Assembly (NCBI GenBank): GCA_032358165.1
Contig: JAALGY010000057.1
Location: 2,914,001-2,978,000, forward strand
Reading direction: 5' to 3'
Length of the DNA stretch: 64,000 nucleotides
DNA from: Diplosphaera chodatii
Lineage: Eukaryota; Chlorophyta; Trebouxiophyceae; Prasiolales; Stichococcaceae
Below the pieces are notes generated by a model. That model was not told the DNA's origin, did not search any database, and worked only from the letters and a program-made list of their open reading frames with translations. A program made the translations under genes and the position numbers. Of the stretch, positions 1 to 10,600 are shown piece after piece. The first letter of the stretch is position 1, and every line of letters starts with the position of its first letter.

Positions 1-1150
1 TCCATGTTGCTGTGGTGCAGCTGGACCACTGCTTTTCTGTGGCTGCCTTCCCATGAGTGGCCAGCATGCTGCTGATGGCTGCTCAGCCTGTCATGCTGCT
101 GGCTGCAGCGCTGAAGTTGTGGCGGGCAGCGTGGACGGCACCGTGCGGCGCTTTGACGTGCGCGCCGGGCTGGAGACCGCTGACGACCTAGGTGGGAGCT
201 GCGTCTCTGCGGTGCTTGGCAGATACCTGAAGACGGCACTGGGCGACAGCTGAGAGCCTCCTCAGGGGCTGCGGCATTCGGGCTCTTGTAAACCGAATGC
301 ATTCGGCCTGCCGCGTCCAGGCGCGGCGGTGACCAGCGTGAGCGTCTCCCACGACGGCCACTGCCTGCTGGCCAGCTGCATGGACGGCGCCGCGCGGCTG
401 CTGGACAAGGAGGGCGGCGACTTGCTGGCCACCTACCGGGGTGCGCCACCCCCTCGAACCTGAACCCCTGAAAACCCTCATTCCCTGGACCCCCCAGACT
501 GCTGGACAAGGAGGGTGGCGATCTGCTGGCCACTTACCGGGGTGTGCTTCTGTGCAGCTCACCTCACGGCAGCATACAGCAGAGCAAATGCTGTATCACT
601 GCATGCCATCTCAGGCCTGCTGTTGTATCGTGTGCAGCGAGGGTGCTGTGCTGAGAGCTATTGGCTGGGGGGGGTCCAGCATCCTTCACTACACCAGGCA
701 GCCAAGGGCGGGGAACTGCTGCTGAGACCTGCGTGCATGTCTGCAGGCCACAAGCACACGTCCTACAAGCTGGATAGCTGCCTGACGCCGACAGACGCCC
801 ATGTGCTGTCGGGCTCCGAGGACGGTAAGCTGCTACCAGCCCACCGCAGCTGCAGCACATGTTTGCTCTTGGCTCCAAGCATGCAGGCATCAGAGATGCT
901 GATCAGTTTGGGCTTCTCACGTCGCATGCACACCAGGCACTTGCGTCGCGGGCCACTTGCCTCAGAGCTCGGCGCTAAGCTTTCTACGACGCTTGGTACA
1001 GGCAAGGTGATCTACTGGGAGCTGGTGGAAGCTGCGGTGGCAAAGTGCTTCCAGGCGCACAAGGGCGCGGTGTGCTCGATAGCGATGCACCCAGAGGGCT
1101 CGCTGCTGCTGACAGCGGGGGTGGACGGCAGTGTGCGGGTGTGGAAGTAG
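1..1150 (+). CDS. WDR83: WDR83/MORG1-like WD40 protein, 3' part (5' end outside window)
   Basis: Four exons can be read: about 109-191, 330-441, 747-826 and 1002-1150, each bounded by AG and GT, ending at the stop at 1148-1150. They encode the last WD40 blades: EVVAGSVDGTVRRFDVRAG, VTSVSVSHDGHCLLASCMDG, ARLLDKEGGDLLATYRG, then GHKHTSYKLDSCL, HVLSGSEDGKVIYWELVE and a final GVDGSVRVWK. The blade order, and the RLLDKxxGxLLxxYxGHK to YKLDxCL run, match human WDR83 (MORG1). That protein is a WD40 scaffold linked to MAPK signalling and also found with spliceosomes. The 5' half lies left of the window. Bases 1-108 look like intron. Bases 499-549 repeat the end of the second exon and are listed separately. 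Family assignment is strong by motif order; the role in algae is inferred. Confidence 0.85.
398..549 (+). repeat. Tandem partial duplication of a WDR83 exon end plus its splice donor
   Basis: Bases 398-445 (coding LLDKEGGDLLATYRG and the GT donor) recur at 499-546, a 101-base period, with 43 of 48 positions equal by eye. The second copy follows a CCCAG acceptor-like site and carries its own CGGG|GTGTGC donor. The four differences within codons are all synonymous (GGC/GGT, GAC/GAT, TTG/CTG, ACC/ACT). Including copy 2 as a 44-nt cassette after copy 1 would shift the frame, so it is probably intronic or a poison exon. Confidence 0.85.
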
Positions 1151-2337
1151 GAAGCTGGGGTCTCATGAGCATTCTGTAGTGGAAGTTGACGCCGGTGGCA
1201 GCTGCGTAGTGCACGGATAGACAACATAGTGGTAGTGGTATCGCCAGTTGTAGCTGCGGCAAGCACATCCCGTTGTAGCACAGACAGTACGTTATGAGAA
1301 GAGCGGTAGCTTTCGTTTGCAAGCTATTCTTGGCTCAGGATTACTATCTTGCTTCCAGAGAAAGCCACCATGCATCGAAGGTTCGTTACGCATGAAGATT
1401 CCTGGTACCCCCCACGCACTTGCATGCAAGCTCACGATAACGTCGAGTGTCAGGATTCGAAGGGCACACATGTACTCAGTGACCTCTGCTGCACAGGTTC
1501 GCTAGTCGACGGTACAAATGTTCTTGATGCCTCCAGATCTAGATAGATCTAGATGTCCCGAATCTCCAGTGATTATTCTCCGTCAATATTCTCTATCTCG
1601 TGCTGGCACTATCAGGTGATGGTGACGATATAACGGACACCTCCTCATGCATGCAAGCCATCCACCATATAGGTGACGTCGTCTATCCTGCGAAGTGTGG
1701 CGCACAGCAGACGGTCCGTGTCACTGCATTATTCACGCACATCGCTCGGCCGCCGTGGCTCGGGTGGCACATGCGCGGTGGCTGAGCTGCGGCCTGACTG
1801 ATGTATTCCGCAGTTCAGTCATGAGTCTTTGCAGCGAGCCCAGCACAACATCATCGCAACGGTGGTCGCGTTGCAGTTGCGCCGGTATCGAAACCAGATC
1901 CGCACCCTTCCTTTCGTGTGTCGTGATCGCATCCGCCGAGCGATGCACCAGATGTGTTCTGCAGCATCAGCAAGGCTGGCTCGCCGCTGTATACGGACGG
2001 GCAGTATCGCTGTAACATAGCGTCTGCGGTCGGACCAACGCGATGGGGCAGCTGCCGTACATGTGACATGCTGGCCTTTTGCAGACTACAGTCACTAGGG
2101 TGACTGACCCAAGTAGCACCAGCGCTTGCTTGGCACCACATCGCATGCCATGCGTGGCATGTGCGGCATGTTGCGGATGGATGGGCGCTTTGTAGGCAAG
2201 GACTGCACGCGCATAATGCAGGGTTGAGCGGTTGCTTGACTCTCAAAGGGTCGCTTCAGCCACCCAACGGATACATCCCTGCCGCCTTACCTCTCGTTGT
2301 TCCTCACCGAACAGGCGGCCGCCTTAGTAAGAGGATC
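1151..2337. other. Intergenic interval: WDR83 3' end and upstream region of the wall-protein gene
   Basis: No open frame here has family-like sequence. Bases 1535-1552 hold a small palindromic AGATCTAGAT duplication. A TGTAA element, the usual chlorophyte poly(A) signal, lies at about 2009 but is over 850 bases from the WDR83 stop. The promoter of the next gene should lie toward 2337; no clear TATA box was recognised. Confidence 0.4.
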
Positions 2338-3789
2338 ATGTCAGCCAGCAACATGCCAATGCGGCTGCTGCTTGAGCTGCTGGTGGCGGTGACGCTGTGC
2401 AGCTGCATCAGCGGCACCAATGCAGCAAGGGTACAACATCCTTGCCATCCGCAAGCCGTTGAAATGCCATATACCCTCTGCATACATCAATCCGCATGCA
2501 TGTGAGTCAATTCACAAGCAGTGGGACGCTTTGCTCGACCGTACTCGCTACAGACACAGGCACTGTCCAGTCCCAATACTTGGACATGACTGCTGTTTGT
2601 CACCGCTGCATACAGGTGAACAGCAAGCTTGGGCACTCGGAGACTTCCGTGTGGAGCGAGGGCTCTGCTCCAGGGCGCTCTTTGCAGGTATGCACGTTCT
2701 AGCAATTTCATATGCCACGGCCGTGCAGCATTGCGAACTAGGCAGTGCCTGGTCGCTGCACTTCCTGCGCATGCATACGACTGGTGAAGTCCGGCGTATC
2801 TGCCCAGCCAATTGCAAGCATGACGCTGCGTGGCTGTTCGTATTCGCCCTGTCACCGCATGCTGGGTTTGCATAATGTCACCTTGTCGAGGCTGTGCTGT
2901 GGTGCCACGAATCACAAGTTGTGGCGCTGTGCTGGCTGTGCAGGTTTCGAACGGAAAAGCAAAAGGCTGTGCACGAGGACTTCAGAAGCACGGCAGATGC
3001 GCCTTTCCGAGCAGGGCATGCCCCGCCGATGCTTGCGCACCTCCCCTTGTGTGTACGTCTCGCAACACCTGCGGTGTGCACCATTGAACACAAAGAGAAC
3101 CTCTGCAGTACGTATCTCTTCACCTAGTCATGCTTCAAGCGAGCGCCCCACCCTGCACACGTTTTACAGACATCAGAGCTCATGCAGCTCGGCATTGTTG
3201 CAGAGTGTCCTTCATCGATGGGATTGATATCAATCCCGGTAGGCGGAGACTGCAGCGGTTGCGGCAGCAGTTGCGCTACTCCAGCGGTGTGCACTGGCAA
3301 TAAGTGCGGTGAGTACGCCTTGCGTGGCACATGTATGTTCAAGCACTACTCGATTGCTGCCGGTCAGGACACCGTTGCTGGCACAGAGACGTTGGAAGGG
3401 ACAAATGCAGTCAAGTGTGTGGTCTCGTTGCTGCTTGTTGAACCCTTCATGCTCTGCGCCCGCTGCTGACTCCCTCCTTCAACTCAACAGTGCTTCGTTC
3501 GCCGCCGCCCTCGCCACCGCCGCCGCCGCCGCCCTCACCGCCGCCCCCGCCGCCGCCCTCGCCACCACCGCCGCCGCCGCCCTCACCGCCGCCCCCGCCG
3601 CCACCTTTGCCGCCGCCACCCTCGCCGCCGCCGCCACCGTCGCCCCCGCCGCCTTGCGCAGGCTGCAGCTGCGCGACCGGCAAACCCAACGGTTGCCCCT
3701 GCGATCTCTTCGACCCAGGGGCATGTCAGGGTCAGGTTTGCATCCGTAGAGGACCCGATACTCCGGTATGCACTAGTTTTTCAAGATGA
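2338..3789 (+). CDS. Secreted cysteine-rich, hydroxyproline-rich (SP-repeat) cell-wall type protein
   Basis: The start ATG at 2338 opens a signal peptide, with a hydrophobic core MRLLLELLVAVTLCSC followed by small residues (ISGTNAA). Later exons with matching phases are 2614-2691, about 2942-3081, about 3243-3309 and 3491-3789. They add two related Cys modules (ACPADACAPPLVCTSRNTCG and CSGCGSSCATPAVCTGNKC), then a long S-P(5-7) tract, then a Cys-rich tail (CAGCSCATGKPNGCPCDLF, GACQGQVCIRRG). Chlorophyte SP(n) tracts are normally hydroxyproline-glycosylated rods in wall or matrix proteins such as pherophorins and related HRGPs. No pherophorin domain was recognised, so only the class is given. 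The exon chain is inferred from AG/GT sites and phase. A GTATGC donor near 3763 could lead to further exons instead of the stop at 3787-3789. Confidence 0.6.
3497..3655 (+). repeat. Ser-Pro(n) coding repeat (CCG/CCC-rich)
   Basis: A run of proline codons broken by single Ser (once Leu) codons gives four S-P7 blocks followed by shorter SP4-5 blocks. On the minus strand the same bases form long Gly/Glu open frames, which are composition artefacts. Confidence 0.9.
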
Positions 3790-4634
3790 ATCTGCAATCC
3801 ATGTCCCATCGACTAACAAGTATGTGCTGCACCAGATACGTCTCGGTTTGCTTCTACCACCTACGCTACAGGTACTTAGTATGGTAGATGATGGTAGATG
3901 ATGAATACCATTCGATTTGGCGAGAGCGCTCTATTGCACTGCACTTGACCAGGTTTATGTCGTATTGGTAAGTGGCAGTGTGGAGGGTTTGATCAATCGG
4001 TATCGATCCTTATCATGTAGGCTCTACCAATCTCAGGTTGTCGACTTGCATGAATCTGTCTGCTGGCATGAGGTGCGTGGCATGGGGTTTCTGTAATCCA
4101 CGCCTATCCAGTGCTGGGCGGGGTTGCTGCAAGGGCAGCTGCAAGCAGGCTGTTCTGAGAAGGCATCGGTGTGACACAGCGGCTGCTGATGTACTGCTTG
4201 GCTGCATTACCATGATGCCACGGCAACCGCTGTCCGTAACACCGGCATGCGCTTGACCGCTGCGTCGTGCAGCTGTATGCGCAGATGACGCTGCAGGCAG
4301 CCGATATATAATCCAGCACTGGATGTCGAAACCTCAGCATGCTGGCTTGGCGCCCACAGCGCACAAGTGCAGCTCGCAGGAACAGTGTGTTATCAAACTT
4401 GGCAGCCTGCAAACAGTCACGGGCAGTCAGTTGGATGCAATGGCAGCAGCAGTTGCTCGGCTTCGGCAGCAGAGGGTCGCCGGATGTAAGCCGCAGCCTG
4501 CTGCTGCACAATTCGCTTCCAATTTTACACACCAACCTGTGTCATCGACAGCCAACGTACCCCACGAGCGATCGCTATTGAAACAGAAGAGCGTGCATCA
4601 ATGCCCTCTGTGATCTGTGCATGATTCCATCAAA
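3790..4634. other. Intergenic interval between wall-protein gene and GWD
   Basis: No convincing gene was found. There is an 11-base tandem repeat (GGTAGATGATG) near 3882-3904. A TGTAA poly(A)-signal candidate lies at 4092-4096, about 300 bases past the wall-protein stop. Open frames at 4323-4613 (+) and 4104-4535 (-) have no recognisable content. The GWD promoter should lie in the right half. Confidence 0.4.
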
Positions 4635-7600
4635 ATGGCGACGTGCATTGGGTGCCCATGTCCACTACTGCGCCAGATCTCAGCACGACCTTCGGTGAGC
4701 GGCCAGTGCAGATGCCCAAACTCAGCAGCTGCAGCCAGAGGCGTGCCTGCATTGGCGCGCACGCCGCATAGGGCAGGCATGGGCATTGCAATCAGCGATT
4801 CCCCTGGTGCGCTTCCTAACATGACAGGATGAATCATCATGCACTGGGAGTCGTGCACGGAGGCACAGTGCTCCGGCTGGTATGAGGCAGTGTTCCGATG
4901 CGATACCAGTGTAGCAATGTAATGCGGCGCGGCACTGGAATGCCACAAATCTGCTAACCATGGCACACCCACATGACCTCGAACGCTCGCCGCAGGGTGG
5001 GTACAGGACCGTGCCGTGCGGCCTGCGCTGGCGCCGCTGGTGTGCCGAGCCGAAGCGGCGCCGGCCAGCACGGCAGACGCGCCGACCTGGGAGTCCCTGC
5101 GGGTGCAGACCATATTGTAGCAGTTTGGTTGTGAGCTCACGAAAACCCTTGGTTCTAGCCTGATGAGCCTCCCAACCGCAGCCTGCTGCCCAGGCAGGCC
5201 CGGCGCCAATTTCGAGCGGCACCCGCGGCTGCGTGGTTGAACCGCAGGGACTCTGCTGTGTTGGTGCTGTGCCCACTACCATGTGCGGCACAGCAGCGTT
5301 GATGTGCACCGTGAACAGCGTGTTTGGCTATTTTTGTACATCATATGCTTACGTTTTGCTGCAGGGCCGGGCAGACGAGCAGCTGGCCGCCGCCCGCCAG
5401 CGGCTGGCAGACGCGGAGGCGGCTGCTGCGGGCGCTGCCGCAGGCCGCGCCGCCGCCGACGTCGCGCGCAGGGTGGTGGCGACGGCCGCGCAGGCGGCGG
5501 CGGCGGCGGCGGAAGCCGCGGAGACCGCGCTGTCCGGTGCGCTCGGCGGGCCGTTTTTTGTGCTGCCTGCACGCCGGGACCAGGGCGCCGATGCCTGGTG
5601 ACCCAGCTGCCGCCCCCTGCCACATACGCCGCATGGCCATGCCTACCAGTGATCGTCTGCTTGTGGTCTGTGGGCTGTTCGACACCCTGTAGCCACGGGT
5701 GCACCCTGCACTCATAGCGCTCGCCTGCTGCGCAGGCGCGTCGGCGGCGGTGTGGGACGTGCTGCAGGCGGCGGGCGGCGGCGCTGCGGGGGGGCCCGAC
5801 GGCGCTGTGCTGCGGGACGCCGATCTGACGGCCCTGGCCACGGCGCGGCTGGCGGCGTGGCGGGAGCACAACCCGCAGGCGGCAACCTTCAAGGTACAAG
5901 TGCGCCAGAGGCGCTGGCATACCGTCACACTCTGTGCCGACGTTCCGCTGTCAGACCGGCGGGCCATGGCATGCAGGTGACATCTACTTCCAGCTGCCGG
6001 CTCAGCGGCAACAACGGCCTGCTGTCGGTGGTGCTGGCTGCTGCAGAGGTGGGTGGCCGGCGGTACGGCGTCGCGGCGGTTGCAGCGTGCGACGCCGCCG
6101 CCTTCGGCAATGGCGAGCAGCTTCAGCACCTTTTGAACAGTCATCTGCCGGATCAAATGCTATGCATGTGCCCATGGGCCTTGATGTGAAGTCTATGCTT
6201 GTTCTGCTTTACATGCTGTGTGCCGCAACACCATGGATGCTCTTGGTGCACCACTCATGGGATGCATTAATTGAGCCCAACACTCTGACCGCAGGTGATG
6301 GCGCCATGTCGGAAGGCGGGGCGGCATCGGCGCTGCAGGGGGCGGAGCTGTACTGGGGGTGCGTGCAGCGGCGGGGGCAGAAGTGGCTGCCGCCGCCCGC
6401 GGGCTGGCACACCGACCCCGGCGTCTCGCACCCGGCAGGTGCTTCAGGGTTTCGGGTCCCGAACCCTTGCTGCATGTTCTGCTTGCACGGTGTGGCGTGG
6501 CGCAATCTGCGTCGCATGGCTGGCTGCGGGCTGCACTACCTTTGGTGATGCCAAGCTGTACCCCCGCTGCACTAATCAGCCTTGTCCTTGTTGGCTACAC
6601 AGTTTCAGCTGGTGGACTCGACGTATTTTCTAAATCCTGAACTGCTGCAGGCCGCGCGTGGCGCACGCCCTTTGGCGACTACCAGCAGCGCGGCGGCTCC
6701 GACGGCGCCCAGGGCGGCCCTGTAGCGCATGCGGTCGTCCTGCAGCTGCCGCTGGACGGCCCACTGCAGGTGCCCAGCTGGGGGAAAGAACTTAAAAGCA
6801 ATCGAAATAGTTGACGCCTGCGCCGCAAACTGATTGCTAGATGCAGGCTCTCACGGCCATGCAGTATCTCCCACTCAGCGCATGTCCGCAGGCCAGCACG
6901 CCTCCAGTCACGAACACCCGAGAGGCGCGAGTGTGAAAGCGTGCTGCATGCCGTGTGCTCAGGGCCGTGTCCTCATGCCGGCAGCGCACCTGCTGGGTTG
7001 CTGCTGCAGGGTGGGGGAGTGGCGGCGGTGCTCACGCGCGGGCGCGACTGGCTGAAGACAGCTGACGGCAGCGACCTGTTCATCGACTTCAGCAAGGTGC
7101 CGGACCATGGGCTCTTGCTTCCAGGCAGCAGCCCACCCCAGCAGTTCGGGCAAAGCCTTGCGCATTGCATGTCCACAAGACTGTACCACGTGTGCAAAGT
7201 TTTCAGCACTCGAGGGTTGTGCCTATGGTCCATCTCTGATATGTGGTGGTGTGCTGCTTTCTGGGACCACTCTGTTGACCAGTCCGTTGCGTTGCAGGCT
7301 GCTCAGGCGCTGAATGGGGCATCCAATGAGGCAGCGCCTACGGCCGACATCGCTGCCGAGTACACCTGGGCGCCAGCGGACGGCGGGGCGGCAGCGGCGC
7401 CGCTGCCAGTCGCACGCACAAACGGCAGCTCGGATGACAGCCCAGAGGTGAGCTGGGCCGGGCAGTCTCGTGTGAGCAGCCGCCACCATGTGTACTGTGC
7501 GGCAACCTGTTCGTGTCTTTGAAAAGCTGCATGAAATAAGAGCATAAGAGCATGTCAACACATCCCTGCTGATGCCCGTTCAGTATGGCGACATGCACTC

Positions 7601-10600
7601 CGAGCTGCAGGGCCATATGGCGACGCTGGAGAAACTGCTGCAGTCGGCTCCTGCCAGCGACTCTGACTCAGCACGGGCGGCGGCTTCAGCTGCGGAGGCT
7701 GCAGTCGCGGATGCACGGCGGGCGCTCGACCGGAAGGCGGAGGCGGAGCAAGTGTTGGCGGCGCTGCGGCAGGAGGCTGATGCGCTGGCCAGGTCAGGGG
7801 CTTTTGTTGCGTTCTTCTGCGCCTCCTGCACATACGGCAAATCTGCAGCAGAAGCCACGCTGCACCACAGTGCTTCGAGGGGCGGCTTGGCTCGTTCACT
7901 TGCGCTTCTGCAATTGTTATCACAGATCGGGGTTGAGCTCTTGTCCACATGGCAGCAGTGCTGTTTCGCATGGCTCCAGATGGCAACGCCGTGCATCCGA
8001 CAAGCCTGTATGTCGTACATCCCACTGATGCGTCCCTGCTGACGCGTCTGCAGGGCAGCTGACCAGGCGGCAGGCGGCGCGTCAGAAGCAGCACAGTCGG
8101 TGATGGGCGCTGCGCTGGCGGTCCGAGCGGCGGCTGCCCGCCTGCAGGGGGAAGAAGCAGAGGTCACCACCGCGCTGCTGTACCAGGTGAGCGGCGGGAG
8201 TGACTGTTAAGTTTTCACTACCCGGTCGCCGCATCTGCTTGGATCCCCTGTCAGCTGTAACGGATGGACCACCCCGGCGCTCTTTCAGGTTCTGAGAGAT
8301 TGTTGACAGCCTCAGGCGCAGATGTACATGAACATAGACCTCCGCTGCACCCTGCAGCTGCATGCTTGCACGATGCACCGTGCTCTCGCCTGAACCAGGG
8401 GGCGGAGGACCGGCTGCGGGGCTGGCTGCAGTGGGCGGAGTCTGAGGTGTTCTAGGGTTTAGTGGCTGTTTGTGTCATGGCGTGACCAGGTGGCGGAGGA
8501 CCGGCTGCGGGGCTGGCTGCAGTGGGCGGAGTCTGAGGTATTCTAGGGTTTAGTGATTGATTGTATCATGGCGTGGCCAGGTGGCGGAGGACCGGCTGCG
8601 GGGCTGGCTGCAGTGGGCGGACTCACGGGAGGAGGCTGCCGGGCGCAGCGGCTCCAATGCGCAGGTGAAGCCCGCCGCCAGCGCTGTACCCTGTAGTCCA
8701 TGTCGCGCACAGACGGTGCTGCCATGTGGAGGTAGATGAAGAAGGCTGAGCAAGAGGTCTCAACCGCTGCTGCTGCCTGCAGCGGATGCTGTGAGCACTG
8801 AAATGAGAAGCGTCATCCCTAGAACCTGACGCTGGCCGTGCCGCTGCCAGGCGCCCGCGATGGCGGTGGTGGCCAACATCGAGGCGCTGGACGGGCAGCT
8901 GGTGGCGCTGGTGGCGCCGTGCCGAGAGGGCGGCAAGGCCAGCGCTGTGATCGCAGTCGCCGCGGCGGAGTCCTTCCCCACAGGTGCAGCCACAGGCATG
9001 CCAAGGCGCCCGAAGCAGCGTCGCTGCCTGTGCATGGCTCCAGTGCGGCATCTGCTGTATAGGAGCACTCTGCACGCTGCAGACAGTCAGGTCGCCCATA
9101 CCCTGGCCTCTGGCTCCCGCTTGCTATGCTGGCATACGGCGACGCTTTGATTCGGCGTCAACCTCGAGTCTTCTGTGCTGCAGGCGCGCTGGAGGGCACA
9201 GTGCTGCATTGGGCGGCGGCGCCGGGGCAGCACCGTGGCTGGACCGGCGTGCCCGGCGGCTGGCAGACGGAGCCCGCTGACACCCGCGACGCAGGTGCGG
9301 CAGGATATAGGGTACCATCACCCATCTCCAATGACCGCATCCTTCTATTGCAGCCTCGGGGCGTCAAGCTGCTCAGCCTGGAAAGATGGTCAACACAGTG
9401 AAGGAAAATGGAATGTCGACATGGCAACTGGAGGTGACGCCGCAGAGGAATGTGCGGGGCGCAGCCAAGAGCACGCAGCCTGCCCTGCTCATGCAAGGCC
9501 ACGCCCCCCGTGCTGTTGCTGCAGGGCACCCGGCGCTGCAGACGCCGATGGAGACGGTGCCGCTCACGACGCTGCAGCCGCGCCTGCACCGACGGCAGGG
9601 CGGCGTGCTGGCCGCCACGCTGCAGGTGCAGGGTCTCTTGTTGACATCCGCAATTTCGCTGTGCAGACTGTCAATTTCGTTTCATGTAAGACGACCGCGT
9701 CTGTGGAGGTGATGTTCGAATCCCAGCGCAGCAGTTGGGCAGATGATCTGAGGCAAACACCGATATCAGGCTTGACAGTGATTACCTGCAGCGATACTCA
9801 TCAGCAGCTTGCATGCCGTGTCTCTGCAGTTGCTGAGCTTTGCCGTCAAACTGACATGGCAACGCCATGCTGCAACCGGGTTGCTACTGCTGCCAGCAGC
9901 ATGCATTGCTGAAGATGATGATGGGTCCTGACGAGCATCATCATTCCTCAGCTGCAGCGGCTTGCAGCACGCATTGCTTAGGCACATCCTTGGACACAGG
10001 AGGCTCTGACACAGCGCGCCCTGATTGTAGAGCTCATTGACGGTGCAGTAGCAGTCTTGCAGCCTTTCGGACACCACTCAGCCTCAGCAACGTTCCAACT
10101 GCTAACAGGTGCCGCTGGAGGGCCCCCTGCAGCGGGGCGGCGTTGCCGCTGTCCTGAAGACGGCTGGAGACGCGTGGCACGGGCGCCAGGAGGTCGGCGA
10201 GCCCCGCTCTGACTTCTTCCTGCCCACCCGCCAGGTGCGTCTTTATGGTGTGCCGGCAGCTTGCCGCTTCCGGCACATCCTTTTCCCCACAGCAACCACA
10301 TTGTGCTCTGACTGGGTGGCAATGATCAGCTTGTCGTGAACACACACAGCGCAATTTCTCCGCACGGCAGCATCAGTGGATTCACATCTGCGTTACTTAC
10401 CTGCAGTTGCTCATGCGTCAAGCACCCAGTTATAGAGCAAAGTACCTTACAATGGTCATTCTGCCACAATGGTCATCTGCCACAATGGTCATATGTGATG
10501 TTGCAGGCAGCGCAGCACCTGCAGGGCCAGGGTTTTTGACGCCGCCCCCGGATCCCCAGCCGGGGGCGGCGGACGGTCTTGGCGGGGACACTCATGGCGG

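Noticed and set aside
3447..3724. Long minus-strand Gly/Glu-rich and Ala-rich open frames
   Set aside because: They are the antisense of the CCG-rich SP repeat; low complexity alone explains them.
5276..6156. Large minus-strand frames of 214 and 271 residues
   Set aside because: They are shadows of G+C-rich GWD exons 3-5, which join in phase on the plus strand.
9708..9735. GTTCGAATCCCAG resembling a tRNA B box
   Set aside because: The flanking bases do not form a T-arm stem, and no A box or acceptor stem is seen at the right distance.
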